From positions 124,001 to 188,000 of the forward strand of contig JACKMB010000006.1 of assembly GCA_024235615.1 (NCBI GenBank): a stretch of DNA of 64,000 nucleotides, given 5' to 3'. The notes beneath the pieces were generated by a model that had not been told where the DNA came from, did not search any database, and worked only from the letters and a program-made list of their open reading frames with translations. The translations under genes were made by a program, and so were the position numbers. The stretch is from Thauera sp. GTDB lineage: Bacteria > Pseudomonadota > Gammaproteobacteria > Burkholderiales > Rhodocyclaceae. Within the stretch, counting starts at the first letter, position 1. Each line of letters opens with the position of its first letter. Below, piece after piece: positions 26,997-36,372 of this stretch.

Positions 26997-28526
26997 TCAG
27001 CCGAACAGGCGGTAGAGCTCGAGGCCGAGCAGGCCGATGGCGACGGCGCCGATGATGAGCAGCAGGCGCCCCTGGGTGCGCTGGCCGGCGGCGAGCTCGT
27101 CGAGGCGTTGCTGCTGCGCGCTCTGGTGGCGGGTCGACTCGGTGAGCGCGTGATGCACCAGGCGCGGCAACTGCGGCAGCGTCCCGGCCCACGCGGGCGC
27201 CTCTTCCCGGATGCCGCGCACCAGCGCGCGCACGCCCATGCGCTCGTCCATCCAGCGCTCGAGGAAGGGCTTGGCGGTCTTCCACAGGTCGAGCTCGGGG
27301 TCGAGCTGGCGGCCCAGGCCTTCGATGTTGAGCAGGGTCTTCTGCAGCAGCACGAGCTGCGGCTGCACCTCCATCTCGAAGCGGCGTGCGGTCTGGAACA
27401 GGCGCAGCAGGGTCTTGCCGAAGGAGATGTCCTTCAAGGGCTTGTCGAAGATCGGCTCGCATACGGTGCGGATCGCCGCCTCGAACTCGTCCACCCGCGT
27501 CTTCGCCGGCACCCAGCCGGCCTCGATGTGGGCCAGCGCCACGCGCCGGTAGTCGCGCTGGAAGAAGGCGAGGAAGTTGGTCGCGAGGTAGTTCTTGTCC
27601 ACCTCGTTGAGGGTGCCCATGATGCCGAAGTCGAGCGCGATGTAGCGCCCGTCGGAGTGCACGAAGATGTTGCCCGGGTGCATGTCGGCGTGGAAGAAGC
27701 CGTCGCGGAAGACCTGGGTGAAGAAGATCTCCACGCCCGCGCGCGACAGCGCCTTCAGGTCGGTGCCCTGGGCGAGCAGCGCCGGCGTCTGCGAGATCGG
27801 CACGCCGCGCATGCGCTCCATCACCATGACCTTGCTGCCGCACCAGTCCCAGTAGACCTCCGGCACGATCAGCAGCGACGAGTCCTTGAAGTTGCGCCGC
27901 AGCTGCGAGCAGTTGGCGGCCTCGCGCATGAGGTCGAGCTCGTCGTGCAGGTACTTGCTGAACTCGGCGACGACCTCGCGTGGCTTCAGGCGGCGGCCTT
28001 CGGGCCAGATCTTCTCGAGCAGCACCGCGGCGACCTCGAGCAGCGCCAGGTCGTGCTCGATCACACGCTCGATGCCGGGGCGCAGCACCTTGACCGCGAC
28101 GTCGGTGCCGTCGGGCAGGCGGGCGAAATGCACCTGCGCCACCGAGGCCGAGGCCACCGGCGTGCGCTCGAAATCATCGAAAACGGTGTCGATCGGCTTG
28201 CCGTAGAAGCCCTCCAGCACGGCCAGTGCCTGCTCGGTGGGGAAGGGCGGTACGCGGTCCTGCAGCAGCGCGAGCTCCTCGGCGAGGTCGGGCGGAAGCA
28301 GGTCGCGCCGGGTCGACAGCATCTGCCCGAACTTGACGAAGATCGGCCCGAGCGACTCGAGCGCCTGGCGCAGGCGGGCGCCGCGCGACTCGGTGAAGCT
28401 CCGCCAGAAGAAGACCTTGTGCCACACGTGCGCGAGGCGGCCGCTGCTGTCGGCGTCGAGCACCATGCGGTCGAGGCCGAAGCGCAGGCTGACGGAGACG
28501 ATCTTGGCGAGGCGGAAGAGGCGCAC
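26997..28526 (-). CDS. ubiB: Ubiquinone biosynthesis kinase-like protein UbiB
   Basis: The 509-residue protein is a full-length UbiB of the ABC1/ADCK/UbiB atypical kinase family. The KxGQ-type motif appears as [16 protein letters not shown], an Ala-rich loop ([11 protein letters not shown]) replaces the usual glycine-rich loop, and [23 protein letters not shown] and ALDFGIMG give the catalytic and metal-binding regions. The last 45 residues contain the C-terminal membrane segment. UbiB is needed for ubiquinone synthesis, probably by ATP-driven extraction of membrane-bound intermediates. It is divergent from argS. Confidence 0.94.
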   Translation of the reverse strand: MRLFRLAKIVSVSLRFGLDRMVLDADSSGRLAHVWHKVFFWRSFTESRGARLRQALESLGPIFVKFGQMLSTRRDLLPPDLAEELALLQDRVPPFPTEQALAVLEGFYGKPIDTVFDDFERTPVASASVAQVHFARLPDGTDVAVKVLRPGIERVIEHDLALLEVAAVLLEKIWPEGRRLKPREVVAEFSKYLHDELDLMREAANCSQLRRNFKDSSLLIVPEVYWDWCGSKVMVMERMRGVPISQTPALLAQGTDLKALSRAGVEIFFTQVFRDGFFHADMHPGNIFVHSDGRYIALDFGIMGTLNEVDKNYLATNFLAFFQRDYRRVALAHIEAGWVPAKTRVDEFEAAIRTVCEPIFDKPLKDISFGKTLLRLFQTARRFEMEVQPQLVLLQKTLLNIEGLGRQLDPELDLWKTAKPFLERWMDERMGVRALVRGIREEAPAWAGTLPQLPRLVHHALTESTRHQSAQQQRLDELAAGQRTQGRLLLIIGAVAIGLLGLELYRLFG

Positions 28527-28663
28527 GATGGAAGGCCGGGCAGACGCAAACCCGGAACTGTAGCCCGAAAGCGGCAGCGGTGGAACGGGCGTGGACTTGC
28601 CCGCGCGCCACCGGGATGCAAACTGCGCTCACATCCTCGCCGGGGCGGACCCTGCCGATCCGC

Positions 28664-28669
28664 TATAAT
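28664..28669 (+). promoter_or_regulatory. -10 element of argS
   Basis: A perfect TATAAT at 28664-28669 lies 28 bp upstream of the argS ATG, in the 171-bp gap between the divergent ubiB and argS genes. No good -35 hexamer is visible at 16-18 bp, and the implied leader is only about 20 bases long. Confidence 0.55.
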
Positions 28670-28697
28670 CGCGCATTTCGAATTCATTCCGAGTGCC

Positions 28698-30461
28698 ATG
28701 AGCGCCGATCCCAAAGTCCTGCTGACCGACCTGCTCCAGACCGCGCTGAAGAGCGTCGCCCCGGATCTCGCCGCCACCCCCATCCTGCTGGAGCGCCCCA
28801 AGCAGGCGAGCCACGGCGACTTCGCCACCAACCTCGCGCTGCAACTCGCCAAGCCACTCAAGCGCAACCCGCGCGAGCTCGCCGGTCTGCTGCTGGCCGA
28901 GCTGCCGCCGTCGAAGCTGGTCGCCAGGGCCGAGGTGGCCGGCGCCGGCTTCATCAACTTCACGCTCGCCTCGGACGCCAAGACCGCGGTGGTGCGCGAG
29001 GTGCTGGCCAAGGGCGCGGACTTCGGCCGCGGCGCTGCCAAGGGCGTCAAGGTGCAGGTGGAGTTCGTCTCCGCCAACCCGACCGGGCCGCTCCACGTCG
29101 GCCACGGCCGCGGTGCGGCCTACGGGGCCTCGCTCTCGGACGTGCTCGCCTTCGCCGGCTACGAGGTCAGCCGCGAATACTACGTGAACGACGCCGGTCG
29201 CCAGATGGACATCCTGGCGCTGTCGACCTGGCTGCGCTACCTCGCCTTCTTCGGCGTCGAGGTGCCCTTTCCGCCCAACGCCTACCAGGGCGATTACGTG
29301 ATCGACATGGGCCGCGACATGCGCGACGCCCACCAGGACCGCTTCGCCAGGGTCACCCTCGAGCAGGTGCTCGCCGGCACGCCCGGCCTGCCGCCTTCCG
29401 ATCGCAAGGACGACGAGTCCAAGCAGCAGCGCGAGGAGCACCTCGACGCGCTGATCGCCAACGCCAAGAAGCTGCTCGGCGAGGACTACCCCTGGGTGCA
29501 TGGCTTCGCGCTCAACGAGCAACTCGGCGATGGCCGCGAGGACCTGCAGGAGTTCGGCGTGCGCTTCGACAAGTGGTTCTCGGAGCAGAGCCTGTTCGAC
29601 ACCGGCCTGGTCGAGCGCGCGGTGACCCAGCTCGAGAAGGCCGGCCACATCTACCTGCAGGACGGCGCCAGGTGGTTCCGCTCCACCGCCTTCGGCGACG
29701 AGAAGGACCGCGTCGTGCAGCGTGAGAACGGCCTCTACACCTACTTCGCCTCCGACATCGCCTACCACCTCAACAAGTACGAGCGCGGCTTCGACCGCAT
29801 GATCGACATCTGGGGGGCCGACCACCACGGCTACATCCCGCGCGTGAAGGGCGCGATCGCGGCGCTCGGACTGCCGCCGGAGAAGCTCGAGGTCGCGCTG
29901 GTGCAGTTCGCGGTGCTCTACCGCGACGGCCAGAAGACCTCGATGTCCACCCGCTCGGGCGAGTTCGTCACCCTGCGCGAGCTGCGCCGCGAGGTCGGCA
30001 ACGACGCCTGCCGCTTCTTCTACGTGCTGCGCAAGTCCGACCAGCACCTCGACTTCGACCTCGACCTCGCCAAGAGCCAGAGCAACGAGAACCCGGTGTA
30101 CTACGTGCAGTACGCCCACGCCCGCGTGTGCTCGGTGCTCAACCAGTGGGGCGGCGAGGCCGCCGAGCTGGCCGCGGCCGACCTCGGCCTGCTGCACAAC
30201 GAGCGTGAGCTCGCGCTGTGCGCCCGCCTGGCGAGCTTCGCCGAGCTGGTGCAGAACGCCGCCGCCGACTACGCGCCGCACCAGGTGGCCTTCTACCTCA
30301 AGGACCTCGCCGCCGACTTCCACAGCTGGTACAACGCCGAGCGCATGCTGGTCGAGGACGAGGCCGTCAAGCTCGCGCGCCTCGCGCTCGCCGCCGCGGT
30401 GCGCCAGGTGCTGGTCACCGGCCTGAAGATGCTGGGCGTGTCCGCGCCCGAGTCGATGTGA
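28698..30461 (+). CDS. argS: Arginyl-tRNA synthetase
   Basis: The 587-residue class I synthetase has an N-terminal additional domain with KQASHGDFATNLAL, the HIGH-type motif as HVGHGRG (133-139), and the KMSKS-equivalent loop as TSMSTRSG near the middle, typical of ArgRS. The C-terminal DALR anticodon-binding domain contains NPVYYVQYAHARVCS and ends with VTGLKMLGVSAPESM. It charges tRNA-Arg. It is the first gene of argS-SPOR-dsbA-pilZ, with only 16 bp before the next start. The frame is open far upstream but that part is antisense to ubiB. Confidence 0.97.
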   Translation: MSADPKVLLTDLLQTALKSVAPDLAATPILLERPKQASHGDFATNLALQLAKPLKRNPRELAGLLLAELPPSKLVARAEVAGAGFINFTLASDAKTAVVREVLAKGADFGRGAAKGVKVQVEFVSANPTGPLHVGHGRGAAYGASLSDVLAFAGYEVSREYYVNDAGRQMDILALSTWLRYLAFFGVEVPFPPNAYQGDYVIDMGRDMRDAHQDRFARVTLEQVLAGTPGLPPSDRKDDESKQQREEHLDALIANAKKLLGEDYPWVHGFALNEQLGDGREDLQEFGVRFDKWFSEQSLFDTGLVERAVTQLEKAGHIYLQDGARWFRSTAFGDEKDRVVQRENGLYTYFASDIAYHLNKYERGFDRMIDIWGADHHGYIPRVKGAIAALGLPPEKLEVALVQFAVLYRDGQKTSMSTRSGEFVTLRELRREVGNDACRFFYVLRKSDQHLDFDLDLAKSQSNENPVYYVQYAHARVCSVLNQWGGEAAELAAADLGLLHNERELALCARLASFAELVQNAAADYAPHQVAFYLKDLAADFHSWYNAERMLVEDEAVKLARLALAAAVRQVLVTGLKMLGVSAPESM

Positions 30462-30477
30462 TGCAGGGGGTGCAATC

Positions 30478-31146
30478 GTGAGTCGAGATCGCAGGCCGGC
30501 CCGCAAGCCGGCGCGCGCACCGGCGAAGAGCGCAGGCGGGACGCTGATCGGGATCTTCATCGGCCTCGTCTTCGGCGCGCTGATCGCGGCCGGGGCGGCG
30601 TGGTACTTCACCCGCAGCAATCCCTTCCAGGCCGCGCCGGTGGCGCCGCGCGTGCAGGCACCGGCCGAGCAGGGACCGGCGGCACTGCCCGGGAAACCGG
30701 GCGACCGCCCGGTGGCCAAGCAGGATTTCGAGTTCTACCGCATCCTGCCGCAGGGCGACAACGTGCCGTCGTCGGCGGCCCAGGTCGTCCCGGTGCCTGC
30801 GCCCCAGGTGCAGGCGCCGCCTGTGGCCGTGCCCGCGCAGCAGGCCCCGGCGCCGGTGTTCGAGGCCTCGCCGCAGCCCGCGGCGCTGGCGCCGAGCCCG
30901 CCGCCGCGCAACGAGCGCATCTACCTGCAGGTGGGCTCGTTCGAGAACCCCTCCGAGGCAGACAACCTCAAGGCGCGGCTGGCGCTCTCGGGGATCCAGG
31001 CGAGCGCCCAGCGCACCCAGCTGCCCGACGGACGCGTCGTGCACCGCGTGCGCGTCGGCCCCTTCGCCAAGCCCGAGGACATGAACCCGATGCGTGCCCG
31101 CCTCTCCGACGCCGGCTTCAACGCCTCGGTGAGCCGCAACCAGTGA
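30478..31146 (+). CDS. SPOR-domain membrane protein (FtsN-like)
   Basis: The 222-residue protein starts at GTG 30478, has a basic N-terminus (residues 1-20), one membrane helix (about 21-44) and a long Pro/Ala/Gln-rich periplasmic linker (about 55-140). A C-terminal SPOR domain follows (about 145-222), with IYLQVGSFENPSEADNLKARLALSGIQA and HRVRVGPFAKPEDM. SPOR domains bind denuded glycan strands at the division septum, so a role in cell division like FtsN is likely. The argS-SPOR-dsbA order is common in betaproteobacteria. Confidence 0.9.
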   Translation: MSRDRRPARKPARAPAKSAGGTLIGIFIGLVFGALIAAGAAWYFTRSNPFQAAPVAPRVQAPAEQGPAALPGKPGDRPVAKQDFEFYRILPQGDNVPSSAAQVVPVPAPQVQAPPVAVPAQQAPAPVFEASPQPAALAPSPPPRNERIYLQVGSFENPSEADNLKARLALSGIQASAQRTQLPDGRVVHRVRVGPFAKPEDMNPMRARLSDAGFNASVSRNQ

Positions 31147-31222
31147 GCGTGGACGTACCACCGCGCATGGAACGTCCCTGCGCCGTCCGCGTCTCACCCA
31201 GCCCTAGTCAATGGAGTTCCGC

Positions 31223-31849
31223 ATGAATCGTCGTGATGCCCTCAAGCTGGCCGGCCTGGCCCTCGCCCTTCCCGCCGCCTCGGTCGTGCAGGCGAACGAG
31301 CCCTTCCAGATCATCGAGCCGGCGCAGAAGGGAGACGATCCCGCGAAGATCGAGGTGCTCGAGTTCTTCCACTATGGCTGCCCGCACTGCCGCGACTTCC
31401 ACCCGCTGATCACCGCCTGGAAGAAGAAGCTGCCGGCCGACGTCGCCTTCCGCGCGGTGCCTGCGGTGTGGAACAACGCCCAGCTGAGCGGCCTGGCCCG
31501 CCTGTTCTACGCCGCGCAGATCACCGGCGAGCTCGCCGCGCTCGAGCCGGCGATCTTCGCCGCGGTACAGGACGACAAGCGCCCGCTGTTCAACGAGCAG
31601 CAGGTGTCCGAGTGGATCGCCGGCAAGGTGGGCGATGCGGCCAAGTTCATCGAGACCTACAAGTCCTTCGGCGTCGGCTCGATGGTGCAGCGCGCCGACC
31701 AGCTCGCACGCGCGTTGAAGATCCAGGGCGTGCCGGCGATGGTGGTCGGCGGCCGCTACCTCACCTCGGCCTCGCTCACCGGCAGCCACGAGAACACCCT
31801 CAAGGTCGCCGACGAGCTGATCGCCCGCGTGCGCAAGGAGCGCGGCTGA
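31223..31849 (+). CDS. dsbA: Thiol:disulfide interchange protein DsbA
   Basis: The 208-residue protein has a signal peptide (about 1-24, ending VVQANE) and the thioredoxin-like active site FFHYGCPHC with C53 and C56, followed by the helical insertion and the cis-proline in QGVPAMVVGGRY. It introduces disulfides into exported proteins in the periplasm and is reoxidised by DsbB. ATG 31223 is preferred to an in-frame ATG four codons earlier because of the GGAG site upstream and the compact signal peptide. It lies two bases ahead of the pilZ start. Confidence 0.95.
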   Translation: MNRRDALKLAGLALALPAASVVQANEPFQIIEPAQKGDDPAKIEVLEFFHYGCPHCRDFHPLITAWKKKLPADVAFRAVPAVWNNAQLSGLARLFYAAQITGELAALEPAIFAAVQDDKRPLFNEQQVSEWIAGKVGDAAKFIETYKSFGVGSMVQRADQLARALKIQGVPAMVVGGRYLTSASLTGSHENTLKVADELIARVRKERG

Positions 31850-31851
31850 AC

Positions 31852-32280
31852 ATGAGCGATCGCGACGCCGGCGCGCTGCCGCACGCGGCCGAGGCCGCCG
31901 AGCGCAGGCGCATCCAGCGCTTCCTGGCCCTGCGCCGTGGCGAGCCCTATCTGTGGGTGACGATCGGTGGCGAGCGCATCACGCTGCGTGACATCTCGGT
32001 CGATGGCTTCGCGATCGCCGCAGCGACGCCGCCTGCGGGCGCCGCGCCCTTCGACTTCGTGCTGCAGCGCGAGGGCGTGCCCGACCAGATCCGCGGTCGG
32101 GCGCAGGTGGTCAATTTCATCGCTGCGAGCGGGCAGGCGGGCTGCCGCTTCCTCGCGCTCGAGGGCGATGGCGCCGAGCGTCTGCGCGACTGGCTGGTCG
32201 CGCTGGTGATCATGAACGCCAGCGTGCGCATCAGCGAGAAGGATGCGGCCGCGATCGTTGCCGGACCGTCGCTGATCTGA
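31852..32280 (+). CDS. PilZ-domain protein
   Basis: The 142-residue protein contains a PilZ-type beta-barrel: ERRRIQRFLALRRGEPYLWVTIGGERITLRDISVDGFAI corresponds to the RxxxR and D/NxSxxG c-di-GMP-binding motifs, here ERRRIQR and DISVDG. The C-terminal part ends in a helix, RLRDWLVALVIMNASV. It may therefore bind c-di-GMP, and a surface, motility or adhesion role is plausible but undefined. It begins two bases after the dsbA stop, so the two are translated from one message. Confidence 0.82.
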   Translation: MSDRDAGALPHAAEAAERRRIQRFLALRRGEPYLWVTIGGERITLRDISVDGFAIAAATPPAGAAPFDFVLQREGVPDQIRGRAQVVNFIAASGQAGCRFLALEGDGAERLRDWLVALVIMNASVRISEKDAAAIVAGPSLI

Positions 32281-32329
32281 AACCGGCTGTGCGCGGGCGC
32301 AGCCTCCCTTCTCCCGGGCGCGCAAAGAC

Positions 32330-32364
32330 AAGGCCGCCGCGACCCTCGCGGGCGCGGCGGCCTT
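32330..32364. terminator. Bidirectional terminator hairpin between pilZ and the TRAP permease
   Basis: AAGGCCGCCGCG at 32330-32341 is perfectly complementary to CGCGGCGGCCTT at 32353-32364, a 12-bp stem with an 11-base loop. It stands in the 103-bp gap between two convergent genes. Flanking sequence is mildly T-rich on both strands (TTGTCTTTG leftward), fitting a shared terminator. Confidence 0.65.
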
Positions 32365-32383
32365 CGTCTGCGTGGTCGCCCGG

Positions 32384-35014
32384 TCAGGCGCGGCTGCGGC
32401 CCGCCGTGCGCTCCGCCTCGCGGCGGCGCTGGCGCGGCTTCTGCATCGCCCACACCAGGGCGATGAGCGCGAACGCGGGGATGTACATCCACTCCTTGTC
32501 CGGCCGCTCGCCCGAGGGCAGCTCGATGCGGACGATATTGTAGCCCTGCTCGAGGCCGAGTTTCTCCGCCTGGCTGCCGAAGCGCACCGCCGCCACCTGC
32601 ACCTGGTCGCCGAGCGCCATCGTGGTCAGGCCGATCGCGCCGAGGCGCTCGCGTGCGTTGCCGGCCTTTTCGCCGAGCGGCAGCAGCACGCCCTTGGAGA
32701 TGTCCTGGCCCTCCAGGCTCATGCCCTCGACCCACACGCGCAGGTTGCCGTTGCGCGGCGCCTCCTCGACCAGGCGCCCGAACTCGGTGGCAGGCACCTC
32801 CTCGAAGGGCGGGTACAGCATGTCCATCCAGTAGCCCGGGCGGAACAGCGTGAAGGTCACCAGCAGCAGGATCAGGTTCTCGTGGATGCGGCTCTTCGCG
32901 ATGAAGAAACCCTGCGTCGCCGCAGCGAACATCATGCTCGCCACCGTCGCGCTGACGATGGTCAGCACCAGGTGGAAGGTGTCGCTGATGCCGATCAGCA
33001 GGATCTGCGTGTTGAAGATGAACATGAAGGGCAGGATCGCCGTCCGCGCGCTGTAGCCGAAGGCGGTGAGGCCCGTGCGCATCGGCTCGCTCTTGGCGAT
33101 GCCTGCCGCAGCATACGAGGCCAGGCCCACCGGCGGCGTCACGTCGGCCATGAGGCCGAAGTAGAACACGAACAGGTGCACCGCGATCAGCGGCACCAGC
33201 AGCCCGGTCTGTGCGCCTAGTTCGACGATCACCGGCGCCATCAGCGTCGATACCACGATGTAGTTCGCCGTGGTCGGCAGGCCCATGCCGAGGATCAGGC
33301 AGATCACGGCGACCAGGATCAGCATGATCATGAGGTTGCCGCCCGAGAGCAGCTCGACCAGCTCGGTCATCGCCAGGCCGATGCCGGTGAGCGTCACGGT
33401 GCCGACGATCACGCCTGCGGTCGCGGTGGCGATCGCGATGCCGATCATGTTGCGGGCACCGGTGATCAGGCCGGTGAAGAGGTCGGAGAAGCCTTGCCGG
33501 GCCGCCTCGCCGATGTTGCCGGTGCGGCGGAAGAGGGCGAACAGCGGACGCTGGGTGACGAGGATGAACATCAGGAACAGGGTCGCCCAGAACGCCGACA
33601 GCGCAGGCGAGAGCTGCTCGACCATCAGGTTCCAGATCAGCGCCGCCACCGGGAGGAGGAAGTGCAGGCCGGCCTTGAGGGTGGGGCCGATCTCGGGCAG
33701 GTATTCCATCTTCTCGTCGGGCTTCTCCATGTGCAGCTCGGGATACTGCGCGGCGAAGCGGACCAGGCCGACGTAGGCGAGCAGCATCAGCACGCCGACG
33801 ACGAGGAAGGCGGCGCCGCCGAAGGCGGTCTTCATCCAGCCGAAGCCCCAGTAGATGATCGCCGACAGGATCACCAGCCCGGAGACGGTCATCAGCGTGG
33901 TGATCAGCGTGCGCTGCCAGGGCAGCGGCTCGCGCCGCGGCAGGCCCTGCAGGTCCATCTTGAGGGCCTCGAGGTGCACGATGTAGTAGAGCGCGATGTA
34001 GGAGATCAGCGCCGGCAGAATGGCGTGCTTCATCACCTGGACGTAGCTGATGCCCACGTACTCGACCATCAGGAAGGCCGCGGCGCCCATCACCGGCGGC
34101 ATGAGCTGGCCGTTGACCGAGGACGCGACCTCGACCGAGGCGGCCTTGTCGGCGCGGTAGCCCACGCTCTTCATCAGCGGGATGGTGAAGGTGCCGGTGG
34201 TGACCACGTTGGCGATCGAGGAGCCGGAGATCAGGCCGGTGCTGGCCGAGGCCACCACCGCCGCCTTGGCCGGGCCGCCGCGCATGTGGCCGAGCAGCGC
34301 GATCGCCGACTTGATGAAGTACGCGCCCGCACCGGCGGTCTCGAGCAGCGCACCGAAGAGCACGAACAGGAAGATGAAGCTGGTCGACACCCCGACCGCG
34401 ACGCCGAACACGCCCTCGGTGGTCAGCCACATGTGGCTCATGCCCTTGGCGAGCGAGGCGCCGCGGTGGGCGATGACCTCGGGCATGTAGGGGCCGAAGA
34501 AGATGTACACGAGGAACACCGCGGCGAGGATCACCATCGGCAGGCCGAGCGCGCGCCGCGCGGCCTCGAGCAGCAGCAGCATGCCGGCCACGGCGGCCGC
34601 CAGGTCCAGGTCGGTGGGCATGCCGGGGCGTTGCGCAAGCTCGCGGTAGAAGATGAACAGGTAGGCCGCACAGAAGGCGCCCACCGCGGCGAACACCCAG
34701 TCGACGACGGGTACGTGGTCGCGCGGCGAGCCCTTGAACGCCGGGTAGGCGGCGAAGGCGAGGAAGACCGCGAAGGCGAGGTGGATGGCACGTGACTCGG
34801 TGTCGTTGAACACGAACACGCCGAGCGAGAAGGGCAGCGGCGAGGCGATCCAGAGCTGGAACAGCGACCACGCCAGCGCCACCGCCAGCAGCAGCTGTGC
34901 GGTCAGGCCGGTGGGCTTGCGTCCGCCGGTGTCGGCCTCGGCGACGATCTTCTTGAGCTCTTCATCGGACAGCTCGAAGCTGGCCTTGTCCTTGTTTTCG
35001 TCCGGGCGGGTCAT
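32384..35014 (-). CDS. TRAP transporter fused permease (4TM/12TM, TAXI type) with DUF3394
   Basis: The 876-residue integral membrane protein fuses the small DctQ-like and large DctM-like TRAP subunits. A short acidic N-terminus is followed by many hydrophobic segments. The DctM region contains STASTGLISGSSIANVVTTGTFTIPLM and GMGLPTTANYIVVSTLMAPV, typical ion/solute-site loops. The final 130 residues are soluble and match DUF3394, with FGSQAEKLGLEQGYNIVRI recalling a PDZ-like repeat. With the TAXI receptor gene just upstream it forms a sodium-driven carboxylate/amino-acid uptake system of unknown substrate. A terminator-like hairpin lies between the two genes. Confidence 0.93.
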   Translation of the reverse strand: MTRPDENKDKASFELSDEELKKIVAEADTGGRKPTGLTAQLLLAVALAWSLFQLWIASPLPFSLGVFVFNDTESRAIHLAFAVFLAFAAYPAFKGSPRDHVPVVDWVFAAVGAFCAAYLFIFYRELAQRPGMPTDLDLAAAVAGMLLLLEAARRALGLPMVILAAVFLVYIFFGPYMPEVIAHRGASLAKGMSHMWLTTEGVFGVAVGVSTSFIFLFVLFGALLETAGAGAYFIKSAIALLGHMRGGPAKAAVVASASTGLISGSSIANVVTTGTFTIPLMKSVGYRADKAASVEVASSVNGQLMPPVMGAAAFLMVEYVGISYVQVMKHAILPALISYIALYYIVHLEALKMDLQGLPRREPLPWQRTLITTLMTVSGLVILSAIIYWGFGWMKTAFGGAAFLVVGVLMLLAYVGLVRFAAQYPELHMEKPDEKMEYLPEIGPTLKAGLHFLLPVAALIWNLMVEQLSPALSAFWATLFLMFILVTQRPLFALFRRTGNIGEAARQGFSDLFTGLITGARNMIGIAIATATAGVIVGTVTLTGIGLAMTELVELLSGGNLMIMLILVAVICLILGMGLPTTANYIVVSTLMAPVIVELGAQTGLLVPLIAVHLFVFYFGLMADVTPPVGLASYAAAGIAKSEPMRTGLTAFGYSARTAILPFMFIFNTQILLIGISDTFHLVLTIVSATVASMMFAAATQGFFIAKSRIHENLILLLVTFTLFRPGYWMDMLYPPFEEVPATEFGRLVEEAPRNGNLRVWVEGMSLEGQDISKGVLLPLGEKAGNARERLGAIGLTTMALGDQVQVAAVRFGSQAEKLGLEQGYNIVRIELPSGERPDKEWMYIPAFALIALVWAMQKPRQRRREAERTAGRSRA

Positions 35015-35044
35015 GAGGAGCGCCTCTCAGGTTCGTGACGGAGA

Positions 35045-35080
35045 CAAAAAACGGCGGGACCTCGGGGGTCGCCGCCGTTT
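35045..35080 (-). terminator. Intercistronic terminator/attenuator between TAXI receptor and permease
   Basis: On the minus strand AAACGGCGG (35080-35072) pairs with CCGCCGTTT (35057-35049), the stem can extend by GAC/GTC, and a run of six T follows (35051-35046). This is a textbook intrinsic terminator 47 bp after the receptor stop and 31 bp before the permease start. It should let most transcripts end after the receptor, giving excess binding protein. Confidence 0.75.
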
Positions 35081-35126
35081 GCACAGCAGGAACCGGCGCA
35101 CCCTGCAGGCGCGCCGGCCGGCGGAA

Positions 35127-36095
35127 TCACATCCAGCCCTTTTCCTTGTAGTACTTCACCGCGCCCTCGTGCAGCGGGGCGGACAGGCCGTCCTTGATCA
35201 TGTGCTGCGGCTGGAGGTTGGCGAAGGCCGGGTGCAGCTTCTTGAAGTCCTCGAAGTTCTCGAACACCGCCTTCACCAGCGTATACACGGTCTCGGCGGG
35301 CACCTTGGACGAGGTCACGATGCTCGCCACCACGCCGAAGGTATCGGTCGGGTTCGGGTTGTTGGCGTACAGGCCGCCCGGGATCTGCACCTTGGCGAAG
35401 TAGGGGTAGTCGGCGACCAGCTTGTCGACCGCGGGACCGGTGATCGGCACCAGCTTGGCGCCGCAGGTGGTGGTCGGATCCTGGATGTTGGCGGCCGGGT
35501 GGCCGACGACGTAGGCGAAGCCGTCGATCTTGTTGTCGCACAGCGCGGCGCTGTGCTCGTCGGGCTTGAGCTCGGAGACCAGCGAGAAGTCGGCGTCGGA
35601 CATTCCCATCGCCGGCAGCAGGATCCCCATGGTCGCGCGCTGGCCGGAGCCCGGGTTGCCGACGTTGAAGCGCTTGCCCTTGAAGTCCTCCATCTTGGCG
35701 ATGTTGGCTTCCTTGCGCGACAGCACGGTCAGCGGCTCGGGGTGGAGACCGAACACGGAGCGCAGCTCGGTGAACGCACCTGCGTCCTTGAACTGGGCTT
35801 CGCCCTTCATGGCGTTGAACTGGATGTCGGACTGCGACACGCCGAAGTCGAGCTCGCCGGCCTTGATGGTGTTGACGTTGTACACCGAGCCGCCGGTGCT
35901 CTCGACCGAGCAGCGCAGGCCGTGCTGGGCGCGGTCCTTGTTGATCAGGCGGCAGATCGCGCCGCCGGCCGCGTAATAGACGCCCGTCACGCCGCCGGTG
36001 CCGATCGTGACGAACTTCTGCTGGGCGTGCGCGGGGGCGGCGCCGAGTGCTCCGGCGATTGCGAAGGCGGCAGCAAGGGCAGTCAGTTTTTTCAT
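35127..36095 (-). CDS. TAXI-family TRAP transporter solute receptor
   Basis: The 322-residue protein starts [25 protein letters not shown], a Sec signal peptide cleaved near residue 24. The mature part opens with [27 protein letters not shown], the TAXI-family ligand-binding start, and contains [17 protein letters not shown] and [19 protein letters not shown]. It captures the substrate in the periplasm for the fused permease downstream. Four cysteines are present, which is more than usual. The ligand is unknown; glutamate/glutamine and other carboxylates are described for relatives. ATG 36095 is set by the signal peptide. Confidence 0.92.
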   Translation of the reverse strand: MKKLTALAAAFAIAGALGAAPAHAQQKFVTIGTGGVTGVYYAAGGAICRLINKDRAQHGLRCSVESTGGSVYNVNTIKAGELDFGVSQSDIQFNAMKGEAQFKDAGAFTELRSVFGLHPEPLTVLSRKEANIAKMEDFKGKRFNVGNPGSGQRATMGILLPAMGMSDADFSLVSELKPDEHSAALCDNKIDGFAYVVGHPAANIQDPTTTCGAKLVPITGPAVDKLVADYPYFAKVQIPGGLYANNPNPTDTFGVVASIVTSSKVPAETVYTLVKAVFENFEDFKKLHPAFANLQPQHMIKDGLSAPLHEGAVKYYKEKGWM

Positions 36096-36248
36096 GAGGG
36101 CTTTCTCCGTGAAGATGGAAATCCGGCTGCCCGAAGGCGCGCCGACAGGGCGGAATCGGTGCTGCGGGTTGGGGCGAGGAGCCGAGGATGGCGGTGAAAC
36201 CAGCCTTTGGCGCCCGTCCTGGATGTTCAAGCTTGGCACAAAAGCACC

Positions 36249-36286
36249 CCTGCCTGCACTCGGGATTTCCCGAAGTGCGCGGCAGG
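36249..36286. other. Long imperfect stem-loop in a divergent intergenic region
   Basis: CCTGCC (36249-36254) pairs with GGCAGG (36281-36286), GCAC (36256-36259) with GTGC (36275-36278), and TCGGGA (36260-36265) with TCCCGA (36268-36273) around a two-base loop. The sixteen paired positions are interrupted only by small bulges. It lies in the 277-bp gap between the divergent TAXI-receptor and BtuF-like genes. There is no T-run. It could be an operator, an RNA element or a repeat remnant. Confidence 0.4.
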
Positions 36287-36372
36287 CGCTGATTTCCCGC
36301 GCCAGTTGCGACGCCTTGCGTGCCGCGGCGCGCTAAGATTCGCCCCCCGACGCCTTGCCGAAGACCCCGCTC

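Noticed and set aside
36232..36250. TTGGCACAAAAGCACCCC as a sigma-54 promoter
   Set aside because: The GG and GC elements are not ten bases apart; no TTGC follows at the right distance.
36096..36372. Cobalamin riboswitch before the BtuF-like gene
   Set aside because: The only structure seen is a single 38-base hairpin; no B12-box sequence or multi-stem architecture was recognised.
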